From Psychrosphaera sp. B3R10 (GTDB lineage: Bacteria; Pseudomonadota; Gammaproteobacteria; Enterobacterales; Alteromonadaceae), in NCBI RefSeq assembly GCF_018861025.1, contig NZ_JAHKQH010000023.1, positions 60,762 to 124,761 on the forward strand: DNA of 64,000 nt, in the 5' to 3' direction. Below are positions 56,985 to 64,000 of this stretch, in pieces. How positions within the stretch are numbered: position 1 is the first letter of the stretch; every line of letters begins with the position of its first letter. The notes below the pieces were generated by a model. The model did not search any database. It saw nothing but the letters and a program-made list of their open reading frames with translations, and had not been told where the DNA came from. The position numbers and the translations under genes were made by a program.

Positions 56985-57024
56985 TTGCTTTCAATTAACC
57001 AATAAATCGGTTAATTGAAAGCAA
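56985..57024. repeat. 16-bp perfect inverted repeat between the protease gene and motX
   Basis: TTGCTTTCAATTAACC (56985-57000) and GGTTAATTGAAAGCAA (57009-57024) are exact complements around an 8-nt loop. There is no T-run on either side. It starts 16 nt after the protease stop and ends 23 nt before the motX ATG at 57048. It could end or stabilise the upstream transcript, or sequester the motX ribosome site. Confidence 0.85.
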
Positions 57025-57047
57025 CACTACAATTTGGTCTGGCGCAC

Positions 57048-57665
57048 ATGAAATATATTCTGACACTACTGCTTGTTTTTTCTGCTTATAGTTTTTCTTA
57101 TAACGAGAATAAATTGAAAGTCGTGCAAATTTATACTCAAGATGAATTGTTAGCTTTAATAAAAGAAAACAAGCATTTAGATAAAGTAAAAGCCGATCGG
57201 TGCCAGTTAAATCGAGATATTGAAGACCATGCAGTAAAACTCCATATACCGGCTTATGAATTTCTTTATGGGGACATGCTCGCGTGGGGAGTTTGCATTG
57301 AAAAAGACGCAGAGCTGGGAATTTATTATATTCGTAAGTCGGCAAAACAAGGCCTAGTTGCGGCAATAGAACAGATGGGACGCTATTATCATGAAGGCAT
57401 ATTTGTTCAAAAGGACATCGATAAAGCTCACACGTTAATATTTCGAGCCGCGGAATTAGGAAACCTCAATGCGCAAATGAGGTTGGTACAAATGCATTTA
57501 GATGGGGTTGGTAGCCCATATGATTACGAACAAAGTTATAAGTGGCTACATCACGCTATAATTGAAGACTCAACCACCCACCAAAAAGTGGCCACCTTGT
57601 TGGCTAAACTCGCAAAACTGATGCATCCTAAAGCGTTAAAGAGGGCGAAACACACGCCAATTTAA
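57048..57665 (+). CDS. motX: Sodium-driven flagellar motor protein MotX
   Basis: 205 residues. MotX forms the T-ring with MotY and is needed to place the PomA/PomB stator in sodium-driven polar flagella. Signal peptide (about 1-18), VVQIYTQDELLALIKENKHL, VKADRCQLNRDIEDHA, and Sel1-like repeats (about 65-175) match the Vibrio protein. The frame extends upstream to TTG 57015, inside the inverted repeat; ATG 57048 gives the proper signal peptide. In Vibrio motX also lies close to rnr. Confidence 0.9.
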   Translation: MKYILTLLLVFSAYSFSYNENKLKVVQIYTQDELLALIKENKHLDKVKADRCQLNRDIEDHAVKLHIPAYEFLYGDMLAWGVCIEKDAELGIYYIRKSAKQGLVAAIEQMGRYYHEGIFVQKDIDKAHTLIFRAAELGNLNAQMRLVQMHLDGVGSPYDYEQSYKWLHHAIIEDSTTHQKVATLLAKLAKLMHPKALKRAKHTPI

Positions 57666-57806
57666 CGTATTTGTTCAGGCGTTCATTTTATTAAACGTTA
57701 TTTATAAAAAAAATTGACAAAAACGATAGTTATTAACTTGTTTGTCTTCATATGGTGTTAAACTAACGACTTAACATTATTTTTTAATTTTTATAAGTGA
57801 AACTGA

Positions 57807-60353
57807 ATGCCAAAATTTGACCCGAATCACGATCGGGAAGTTGCTAAATACGGAACCCCTATCGCGAGCCGCGAATTTATCTTAGAACAAATCGAAAAGA
57901 ACGACTCCCCCCTTTCGTATGGCGAATTATTGAAAATTTGTCAGGTCTCCAGCGATGATTTAAAAGTTGCCTTAAAAAGGCGCCTCAGAGCGATGGAACG
58001 TGACGGCCAGTTATTATTTACAAAGTTTAAAAAATACGCGATCCCCGATCAGAAAGATTTTATTGTCGGTCAAGTGATTGGTCACCGCGATGGTTTTGGT
58101 TTTTTACAACCTGAAAACGCTAAGAATAACCGCAGCGACTGGTATATAAGCCACAGCCAAATGCGGAGCTATATCCATGGCGATATCGTAAGAGCGCAAT
58201 CATTAGGCGAATTTAAAGGCAAAACCGAAGCCCGCATTGTTGACTTAGTCACAGCTCGTTCAGCGCCGCTAATAGGCCGTTATTTTGTTGAGTCTGGTGT
58301 GCAATCTGTAGTACCAGATGACAGTCGTATTAAACACGAAATCATTATCCCGAAAGGATCAGAAAACGGTGCTCGACACGGCCAGATGGTTATTGTCGAA
58401 ATAGAATCGCGTCCAAATAGGTCATCAAGTGCAACTGGTTCAATTAGAGAAGTTTTAGGCGAGCATATGGCGCCAGGAATGGAAATTGATATCGCGCTAC
58501 GTAATTATGAAATTCCATTTGAATGGTCTGACACAATTGTCAACTTGGCTAAAAAACTGTCACCAGAAGTTTCAGAACAAGACAAGTTAGGCCGCGTTGA
58601 TCTGCGTAATTTACCGTTAGTCACTATTGATGGTGAAGATTCCCGTGACTTTGATGACGCGGTTTATTGTGAGCGTAAAAAATCCGGTGGGTGGCGTCTA
58701 TATGTTGCCATAGCCGACGTTTCTCATTACGTAAAACATAACTCAGCATTGGACAGAGAAGCTATCGATAGAGGAAATTCTGTATATTTCCCATCGCAAG
58801 TTATCCCAATGTTACCAGAGGCACTATCAAACGGATTATGTTCATTAAATCCACAAGTTGACCGTTTGTGTTTAGTGGCTGAGATGACAGTCGCCGATAG
58901 TGGTAAATTATCAGGCTTTAAATTTTACGAAGCTGTCATGCATTCTCATGCCCGACTAACGTATACCAAAGTGGCCGCTATCTTAGATGGTGATGCGACT
59001 ATGATTGACCGTTATCAAGCGGTCTATCCGCATTTGATGGATTTATTTGATCTTTACAAAGCGCTTAAACTTAGACGTGCTGAACGTGGTGCTTTTGAAT
59101 TTGATACTATCGAAGCTAAGTTTATTTTTAACGCCAATAAAAAAATTGATTCGGTTGAAACTGTTGAGCGTAATGACGCCCATAAATTGATCGAAGAATG
59201 TATGATTTTAGCCAACGTAGCGACAGCTAAGTTCCTAGAAAAAAATGATGCAGGCGCGCTATTTAGGGTACATGACAAACCCGACCCAACAAAACTTGCT
59301 AGTTTTCGAGCATTTTTAGCAGAACTTGGTGGCGAACTGACATTTAGTGATCAACCTACACCTAAAGAACTCAGCGATCAGGTTAATCCATTTTTGAATC
59401 GTCCAGATTCAGAACTTATTCAAACCATGATGATCAGGTCAATGCGCCAAGCGGTATATCAGCCTGACAACATCGGTCACTTTGGTTTAGCGTTAGACGG
59501 CTATGCGCATTTTACATCGCCAATTCGTCGTTACCCAGACTTAATCGTCCATCGTGCAATTAAAGGCGTTTTGCATAAACAAGGTGAAAAAACGTCTGGT
59601 CACTACGTTTATTCCAGCGAAGAATTAGAGCATTTAGGTGAACAGTGTTCAAAGACCGAACGTCGTGCTGATGAAGCAACACGAGACGTAGAGTCTTGGT
59701 TGAAATGTGAATTTATGCAGGACCACATTGACCGCGAATATGAAGGCATTATTGCTTCTGTCACCTCATTTGGCGTGTTTGTCAGACTTAAAGAATTGCA
59801 TATTGAAGGCCTGGTTCACATCACTGGATTAGGAAACGACTACTTTAATTATGACCAAGGGCGCCATGTTTTAGTGGGTGAACGAACACGTCAGGTATTC
59901 AAACTCGGTGATGAGTTAGACGTACGAGTTCGTTCGGTAGACTTAGATGGAAGACAGATTGATTTTGAGTTGGCTGATTTGCCACGGGGCTCATCGCGTG
60001 ACAGGTTGGCAGGAAAATCACGTAAACCGCAGGCTAAAAATACTCGCCCAACGGGCAAAGGCAGTAGTGACAAAGACCGCAAAGAACCGTCTAAACCTAG
60101 ACGCAGTGGTTCAATTAGAGAACGTTTGAAACGTGGTGACGTGCCTGGCGATATACAATCTGAAGTGGCCCAAAAAGAAGGGACATCTAAGGGAAAAAAT
60201 TCTGCGGACGGCGCAGTTGGTCAAAATAAAAAACCAACAACAAAACCAAAAGCAACAAAGAAAAAACACGCTAAGAAAAAAGCCAGCACGAGTAAACCTA
60301 AAACGCGTGCAGCTAAGCGAATTGCCGCCAAAAAAGCTAAAAAAAGTCAATAA
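57807..60353 (+). CDS. rnr: Ribonuclease R
   Basis: 848 residues. This processive 3'-5' exoribonuclease degrades structured RNA. Winged-helix region (about 20-75), cold-shock domains (about 80-240), RNB catalytic domain (about 265-595) with active-site Asp in GEDSRDFDDAV (276-286), and an S1 domain (about 640-730). A long Lys/Arg-rich tail (about 740-848) follows. The basic tail is longer than in many relatives. TTGACA at 57714 lies upstream but has no matching -10. rlmB follows after 12 nt. Confidence 0.98.
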   Translation: MPKFDPNHDREVAKYGTPIASREFILEQIEKNDSPLSYGELLKICQVSSDDLKVALKRRLRAMERDGQLLFTKFKKYAIPDQKDFIVGQVIGHRDGFGFLQPENAKNNRSDWYISHSQMRSYIHGDIVRAQSLGEFKGKTEARIVDLVTARSAPLIGRYFVESGVQSVVPDDSRIKHEIIIPKGSENGARHGQMVIVEIESRPNRSSSATGSIREVLGEHMAPGMEIDIALRNYEIPFEWSDTIVNLAKKLSPEVSEQDKLGRVDLRNLPLVTIDGEDSRDFDDAVYCERKKSGGWRLYVAIADVSHYVKHNSALDREAIDRGNSVYFPSQVIPMLPEALSNGLCSLNPQVDRLCLVAEMTVADSGKLSGFKFYEAVMHSHARLTYTKVAAILDGDATMIDRYQAVYPHLMDLFDLYKALKLRRAERGAFEFDTIEAKFIFNANKKIDSVETVERNDAHKLIEECMILANVATAKFLEKNDAGALFRVHDKPDPTKLASFRAFLAELGGELTFSDQPTPKELSDQVNPFLNRPDSELIQTMMIRSMRQAVYQPDNIGHFGLALDGYAHFTSPIRRYPDLIVHRAIKGVLHKQGEKTSGHYVYSSEELEHLGEQCSKTERRADEATRDVESWLKCEFMQDHIDREYEGIIASVTSFGVFVRLKELHIEGLVHITGLGNDYFNYDQGRHVLVGERTRQVFKLGDELDVRVRSVDLDGRQIDFELADLPRGSSRDRLAGKSRKPQAKNTRPTGKGSSDKDRKEPSKPRRSGSIRERLKRGDVPGDIQSEVAQKEGTSKGKNSADGAVGQNKKPTTKPKATKKKHAKKKASTSKPKTRAAKRIAAKKAKKSQ

Positions 60354-60365
60354 GAGAAGTAAGAT

Positions 60366-61118
60366 ATGAGTTCAGAAATCGCCTACGGCATCCATTCCAT
60401 TAGCGCCATAATGGCCAATGAGCCAGAGCGCCTAATTGAAGTATATGCGTTAAAAGATCGTAAAGATGACCGTATGGCACCACTGATTAGCCAAGCTCAT
60501 TCCCTTGGTGTATCTGTTCAATATATGTCGCGTAAAGTGTTAGACGATAAAAGTGACGGCGAACAGCATCAAGGTATTATTGCTCGTGTTAAAGCAGCTA
60601 AACAAAAAGACGAAGCCGATCTGTCAGATCTATTAGCCCGATTGAACCAACAAAACATTGCTCCATTATTGTTAATTCTTGACGGGGTAACTGACCCACA
60701 TAATTTGGGTGCTGTTCTCCGTACCGCTGATGCCGCGGGTGTTCATGGCGTTATTGTTCCTAAAGATAGGTCGGCGAAATTGACAGGTACGGCGCGTAAA
60801 GTTGCATGTGGCGCAGCTGAAGTTATGCCATTATTTGTCGTTACAAATCTAGCTCGTAGTTTAAAGTCTTTACAAAATGAAGGTGTTTGGATTGTTGGTA
60901 CTGCGGGTGAAGCTGAGCAAGACGTATTTCAAAAATCAATGACCGGCCCGTTGGCTTTAGTTATGGGGGCTGAGGGTACCGGAATGCGTCGACTTACACG
61001 AGAAAACTGTGACGACTTAGTTAAAATACCGATGGCAGGTTCTGTCTCAAGTTTAAATGTTTCAGTTGCAACGGGTGTCATTTTGTTTGAAGCCGTACGC
61101 CAACGAACATTAGCATAA
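60366..61118 (+). CDS. rlmB: 23S rRNA 2'-O-methyltransferase RlmB
   Basis: 250 residues. It methylates G2251 of 23S rRNA using SAM. N-terminal substrate-binding domain (about 1-75) and SPOUT methyltransferase domain with [38 protein letters not shown] and [17 protein letters not shown]. It is co-transcribed with rnr, as in E. coli. Confidence 0.97.
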   Translation: MSSEIAYGIHSISAIMANEPERLIEVYALKDRKDDRMAPLISQAHSLGVSVQYMSRKVLDDKSDGEQHQGIIARVKAAKQKDEADLSDLLARLNQQNIAPLLLILDGVTDPHNLGAVLRTADAAGVHGVIVPKDRSAKLTGTARKVACGAAEVMPLFVVTNLARSLKSLQNEGVWIVGTAGEAEQDVFQKSMTGPLALVMGAEGTGMRRLTRENCDDLVKIPMAGSVSSLNVSVATGVILFEAVRQRTLA

Positions 61119-61216
61119 CGCTTAATAAGAAACCTTGGTTAGCTAAATAGCAATCGTATTTATTTGTATAATCACGAATTAATACTCCAATACTTTTTCA
61201 TCATGTATTTGTAACA

Positions 61217-61243
61217 TATAGGCCGTTTTAGAGGTCTATATCA
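61217..61243. repeat. 9-bp inverted repeat in the leader of the TlpA-like gene
   Basis: ATATAGGCC (61218-61226) and GGTCTATAT (61235-61243) pair with one wobble around an 8-nt loop, 20 nt before the start at 61264. The ATATAGG...TATAT frame resembles the repeat at 361-388. Confidence 0.35.
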
Positions 61244-61263
61244 ACAACGCGTTGTATTAGGAA

Positions 61264-61806
61264 ATGTCAGCCCAAATGAAACATATTATTCTCACAACTC
61301 TACTGCTTATTTGTTGTTTTTCACTTTACGCTGATGAACCCGAGCTTGACGAAGACGGTAATCCGATTATTTTACCAGACCTAGCATCGCCATGGTCTTT
61401 ATCGAATGGTCAAGGTTTAGAGGTTGATTCTGAGGACTTAAAGGGTAAACCTTATGTCTTGCATTTTTGGGCCACTTGGTGTCCTTATTGTAAAAAATTG
61501 CAGCCAGGTTTAGATGTCATTTCTAAGGGGTATGTGGACAAAGGTATTCCAACTTATGCAGTGAGTTTTTGGGAAAATCCAAGAGCAAAGCCTGTTAAAG
61601 AAATGAAAAGTCGAGGCTTAACCTTGCCGGTACTAATTGAAGGTGATGCGGTGGCTAAGCAATTTAGCGTTATGGGTACGCCAACGACAATATTTATTAA
61701 TGGTGAAGGTGAAATTGTATACGTACATATGTTATCGAATCCAAACGATCCACAAATTAGAGTCGCCTACGAATCACTTCTCAAATCCATGGCAACAGAC
61801 GATTAA
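61264..61806 (+). CDS. TlpA-like periplasmic thioredoxin
   Basis: 180 residues. Signal peptide (about 5-23), thioredoxin fold (about 40-175), active site WCPYC (72-76), cis-proline in GTPTTIFI. TlpA/ResA-type proteins reduce disulfides in exported proteins such as cytochromes. Here the acidic DEPELDEDG after the signal is unusual. The ATG at 61276 is an alternative start with AGGAA 12 nt upstream. It follows rlmB but with a 145-nt gap, so it is probably a separate unit. Confidence 0.9.
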   Translation: MSAQMKHIILTTLLLICCFSLYADEPELDEDGNPIILPDLASPWSLSNGQGLEVDSEDLKGKPYVLHFWATWCPYCKKLQPGLDVISKGYVDKGIPTYAVSFWENPRAKPVKEMKSRGLTLPVLIEGDAVAKQFSVMGTPTTIFINGEGEIVYVHMLSNPNDPQIRVAYESLLKSMATDD

Positions 61807-61838
61807 CACAAAGGAGCGAAAGCGCCTTTTTTGTTAAC
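61803..61838 (+). terminator. Terminator after the TlpA-like gene
   Basis: AAAGGAGC-GAAA-GCGCCTTT forms a stem with one A-G mismatch and GAAA tetraloop, extended by TTAAC/GTTAA, ending in a T-run. Confidence 0.7.
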
Positions 61839-61992
61839 GATAAGCAGCGCTATTCAATCTTTTGGTTTACCGAAACTAGCTCGCTATTACGGGCTTTTTG
61901 ACAAAATAAATAATTCTCCTTTAAACCTTTTTCTATTCCCCTGATACTAAGTAAATAACAACACAGTAGTTCAACAATAAAAGAAGAATATT

Positions 61993-62622
61993 TTGGTTGG
62001 AAACGTAATTTCGCCTCAGCAATTTCAACAGGTTGATGTCAATCGTGTCGACGATGATGCACAGCTTGTCGTTTTGCTTAAACAAGGCAACCAAAATGCA
62101 CTTAAACAACTTTACGATAAATACATAAATCGAACCTACGCCTTAAGTTTACGATTGTCAGGTGACCGTGAGATTGCAGAAGATATTACTCAGGAAGTTT
62201 ACGTGCAGGTTTGGCAGAAAATTCACAACTTTCGTGGCGATAGCAAATTCTCAACATGGCTACAGTCGGTGACCAGTAATGTTGCTATTTCTCATATGCG
62301 AAAACAAAAGCCGTGGTGGCGCAGCTGGTTTGGTTCAGACGAACAAAACCAACAGGCCCTCGATGCTCAGGAAATATCTGACGATTATTCGGATTATGAT
62401 CTGAGCCGCAGTGGTCTAGATAAACATATTGCTAGTCTGCCAGAACAAGCTCGAGTGGTATTTGTGCTGTTCGCTATTGAAGGCTGGCGACACGAAGAAA
62501 TTAGCAAAGAGCTAGGGATCGCTGTTGGTAGCAGTAAAGCGCAATATCACAGAGCCAAGCAATTGCTGCAGAAGCAACTATTGGCAGAAGACGAACAATC
62601 ACAAACGAGGGGAGGGCATTAA
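61993..62622 (+). CDS. ECF-type RNA polymerase sigma factor
   Basis: 209 residues. Sigma-70 region 2 (about 38-105; LYDKYINRTYALSLRLSGD, EDITQEVYVQVWQKIHNFRG) and region 4 (about 140-195; LPEQARVVFVLFAIEGWRHEEISKELGI) with the acidic linker between them. Region 3 is absent, as in ECF sigma factors. The TTG start has a weak AAGAAGA ribosome site; no near ATG lies in frame. The next gene overlaps by one base (TAATG), suggesting translational coupling with an anti-sigma factor. Confidence 0.92.
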   Translation: MVGNVISPQQFQQVDVNRVDDDAQLVVLLKQGNQNALKQLYDKYINRTYALSLRLSGDREIAEDITQEVYVQVWQKIHNFRGDSKFSTWLQSVTSNVAISHMRKQKPWWRSWFGSDEQNQQALDAQEISDDYSDYDLSRSGLDKHIASLPEQARVVFVLFAIEGWRHEEISKELGIAVGSSKAQYHRAKQLLQKQLLAEDEQSQTRGGH

Positions 62623-63134
62623 TGATGACATCTAAAGACAAACAATTTGATGACCTAATCAGCGATTTGGAACCAGAATTGGCACCAAAACGAGATTTGT
62701 GGGCTGGTATTGAGCAAGCCATTACAAATGTGCCACAGCAAACACCAAGTGAACTAAGTAGCTCGACAATTAAATCAACTCCGTGGCTTAAAGTTGCGGC
62801 TATGTTTGCTCCAGTGGCGCTAGTCACTGGGCTTTGGTTAGGATTGCCGAAAGGTATCGATCAACAAATTGAAGAACCGAGTTGGTTAACACCGGTTTCG
62901 GCCAGTTTTGAATTGCAAAAACAGCAACTGTTGCAACGGGTCAGTAATACCAATGTGGTCTCGCCAAACTGGCGTTCATCACTTACCGAATTGGAGTTGG
63001 CGGAAAAGGCCTTGAAAAAAGCCCTTATTCATCAACCAGAAGACGCAGTGTTGATGAAAATGTTAACCCAGATCCATCAACAACAATTGGCATTGATCAG
63101 TAAGTCGCATCAATCCAAATTTACACAAATTTAA
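62622..63134 (+). CDS. Putative anti-sigma factor (single-pass membrane protein)
   Basis: 170 residues: a cytoplasmic part (about 1-50), one membrane segment (about 55-75) and a periplasmic helical part (about 85-165). That architecture and the one-base overlap with the ECF gene suggest a membrane anti-sigma factor. No zinc HxxxCxxC motif is present, so it is not of the ZAS type. No family is recognised; the function is inferred. Confidence 0.65.
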   Translation: MMTSKDKQFDDLISDLEPELAPKRDLWAGIEQAITNVPQQTPSELSSSTIKSTPWLKVAAMFAPVALVTGLWLGLPKGIDQQIEEPSWLTPVSASFELQKQQLLQRVSNTNVVSPNWRSSLTELELAEKALKKALIHQPEDAVLMKMLTQIHQQQLALISKSHQSKFTQI

Positions 63135-63157
63135 TGAAACGTTAACAAGGTATATTT

Positions 63158-64000
63158 ATGAAAAACTTATTAGTCATAACCGCGCTGCTTGTTTTGTCCA
63201 TCGGTCAAGTTGCCGCGGGTGAAAAAGTAGACAAGGTATTAACGACGACTGAAAACGGGAAAGTCTTAATTGATGTGCAATCAGGTAAAGTGACAATTAA
63301 AACGTGGGATAAAAACGAAGTTAAGGTTGTTGGTGAGCTCGATAAGGACGCAGAGGGTTATCAGTTTGAAAACAATGAAAATGGACGAGTTGTTTTTAAG
63401 GTGCATATGCCCAGCCAAAAATGGAACAACTGGAAAGAAGAAGGCTCAAAATTGGTGTTTTGGATACCCGTTAAAAACGGCGTTAAATTTGAAGGTGTCA
63501 CTGTTGATGTCAAAGTGGCAAATGTATTAGGCGGCGCTCGGATAAACACAGTGAACGGTTATATTGATGCTTCAAAATTAGAAGGCCGAATTGCATTAGG
63601 CACAGTCAATGGCGATATCAAATCGGAAGGATTAAAGGGCAATATTAATTTAAATTCGGTTAATGGTGAAATTGACGATTCTGGTAGCGAAGGTGACTTG
63701 GAAATTGAAACCGTGAACGGCGATATTAATACCAACAGTAAAGTTAACGAGCTAAAAATCACCAATGTTAATGGTGATATGGACTTGGACTTAAAGTCCA
63801 TCAAAGAAATTGAGATAAGTACTGTGAACGGTGACATCAATTTGCGAGCTGATCTTTCTAACATCAAAACGTTATTTATCACTTCAGTCGGTGGCGATAC
63901 TGACCTTAAATTTGGTGGCGATATTTCTGCAGAATTTAGAATTGAAGCCCACTCTGGCGGTGATATTGAAAATAACTTAAGCGGAGATAAAGTAAGAAAA
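63158..64000 (+). CDS. DUF4097 family beta-repeat protein (partial)
   Basis: 281 residues visible, open at the window end. Signal peptide (about 1-20, ending VAAG). Then a chain of short beta units with the motif (T/S)VNG(D/E)I occurring about seven times from residue 130 on, giving a beta-solenoid-like pattern typical of DUF4097. It follows the putative anti-sigma gene after 23 nt and may be part of the sigma factor regulon. Shine-Dalgarno AAGG precedes the ATG. Confidence 0.85.
   Translation, partial: MKNLLVITALLVLSIGQVAAGEKVDKVLTTTENGKVLIDVQSGKVTIKTWDKNEVKVVGELDKDAEGYQFENNENGRVVFKVHMPSQKWNNWKEEGSKLVFWIPVKNGVKFEGVTVDVKVANVLGGARINTVNGYIDASKLEGRIALGTVNGDIKSEGLKGNINLNSVNGEIDDSGSEGDLEIETVNGDINTNSKVNELKITNVNGDMDLDLKSIKEIEISTVNGDINLRADLSNIKTLFITSVGGDTDLKFGGDISAEFRIEAHSGGDIENNLSGDKVRK

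Noticed and set aside
57015-57047. Upstream TTG start for motX
   Set aside because: It lies inside the 16-bp inverted repeat and would place polar residues before the signal peptide; ATG 57048 fits MotX better.
57714-57719. TTGACA as -35 box for rnr
   Set aside because: No TATAAT-like sequence occurs 16-18 nt downstream, so a promoter cannot be supported.

Overview
The window reads as a chromosomal segment of an AT-rich marine gammaproteobacterium of the order Alteromonadales (Colwelliaceae or Pseudoalteromonadaceae relatives are the best fit). This rests on a complete MSHA (mannose-sensitive haemagglutinin) type IV pilus locus with csrD/mshH beside it, MotX of sodium-driven polar flagella next to rnr, PEP-CTERM/exosortase-type surface proteins, and the order hfq-hflX-hflK-hflC-DUF2065-purA and rnr-rlmB. 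The species call is inference. No tRNA, rRNA, insertion sequence, prophage or CRISPR array was seen.

Layout. (1) 1-4.1 kb: a phage-shock-like group (pspA, pspC, a small unrecognised membrane protein) behind a sigma-54-like promoter, then a periplasmic copper chaperone, a DUF2333 protein and an outer-membrane barrel. (2) 4.1-7.4 kb: a TIGR03899-type protein on the minus strand and a REC-DUF3369-GGDEF-EAL c-di-GMP phosphodiesterase. (3) 7.5-16.7 kb: uvrA on the minus strand and yajR-ssb on the plus strand, separated by a PEP-CTERM surface protein and the TPR protein PrsT. (4) 17.1-39.4 kb: csrD, a minus-strand PLP enzyme, then the MSHA run mshI to mshQ, ending in a very large (1974-residue) mshQ. 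(5) 39.5-44.5 kb: the mreBCD cell-shape genes, maf, rng and tsaE. (6) 44.5-54.6 kb: amiB, mutL, miaA, hfq, hflX, hflK, hflC, a DUF2065 gene and purA. (7) 54.8-57.7 kb: a second PEP-CTERM-like protein, an S41 protease lipoprotein and motX. (8) 57.8-61.8 kb: rnr, rlmB and a TlpA-like thioredoxin. (9) 62.0-64.0 kb: an ECF sigma factor, a putative anti-sigma factor and a DUF4097 protein cut by the window end.

How the genes connect. Surface attachment and motility dominate the accessory content. MshE carries two copies of the MshEN c-di-GMP-binding motif, an active-looking EAL phosphodiesterase lies upstream, and CsrD (degenerate GGDEF/EAL) sits next to the pilus locus. The main non-obvious observation is regulatory. 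The two PEP-CTERM genes, 44 kb apart, each have a canonical GG-N10-GC sigma-54 promoter. Upstream of it, at 71 and 83 nt, both carry nearly the same 23-nt dyad element (19 of 23 positions identical by hand count). This looks like an enhancer shared by a PEP-CTERM regulon whose activator and exosortase lie outside the window.
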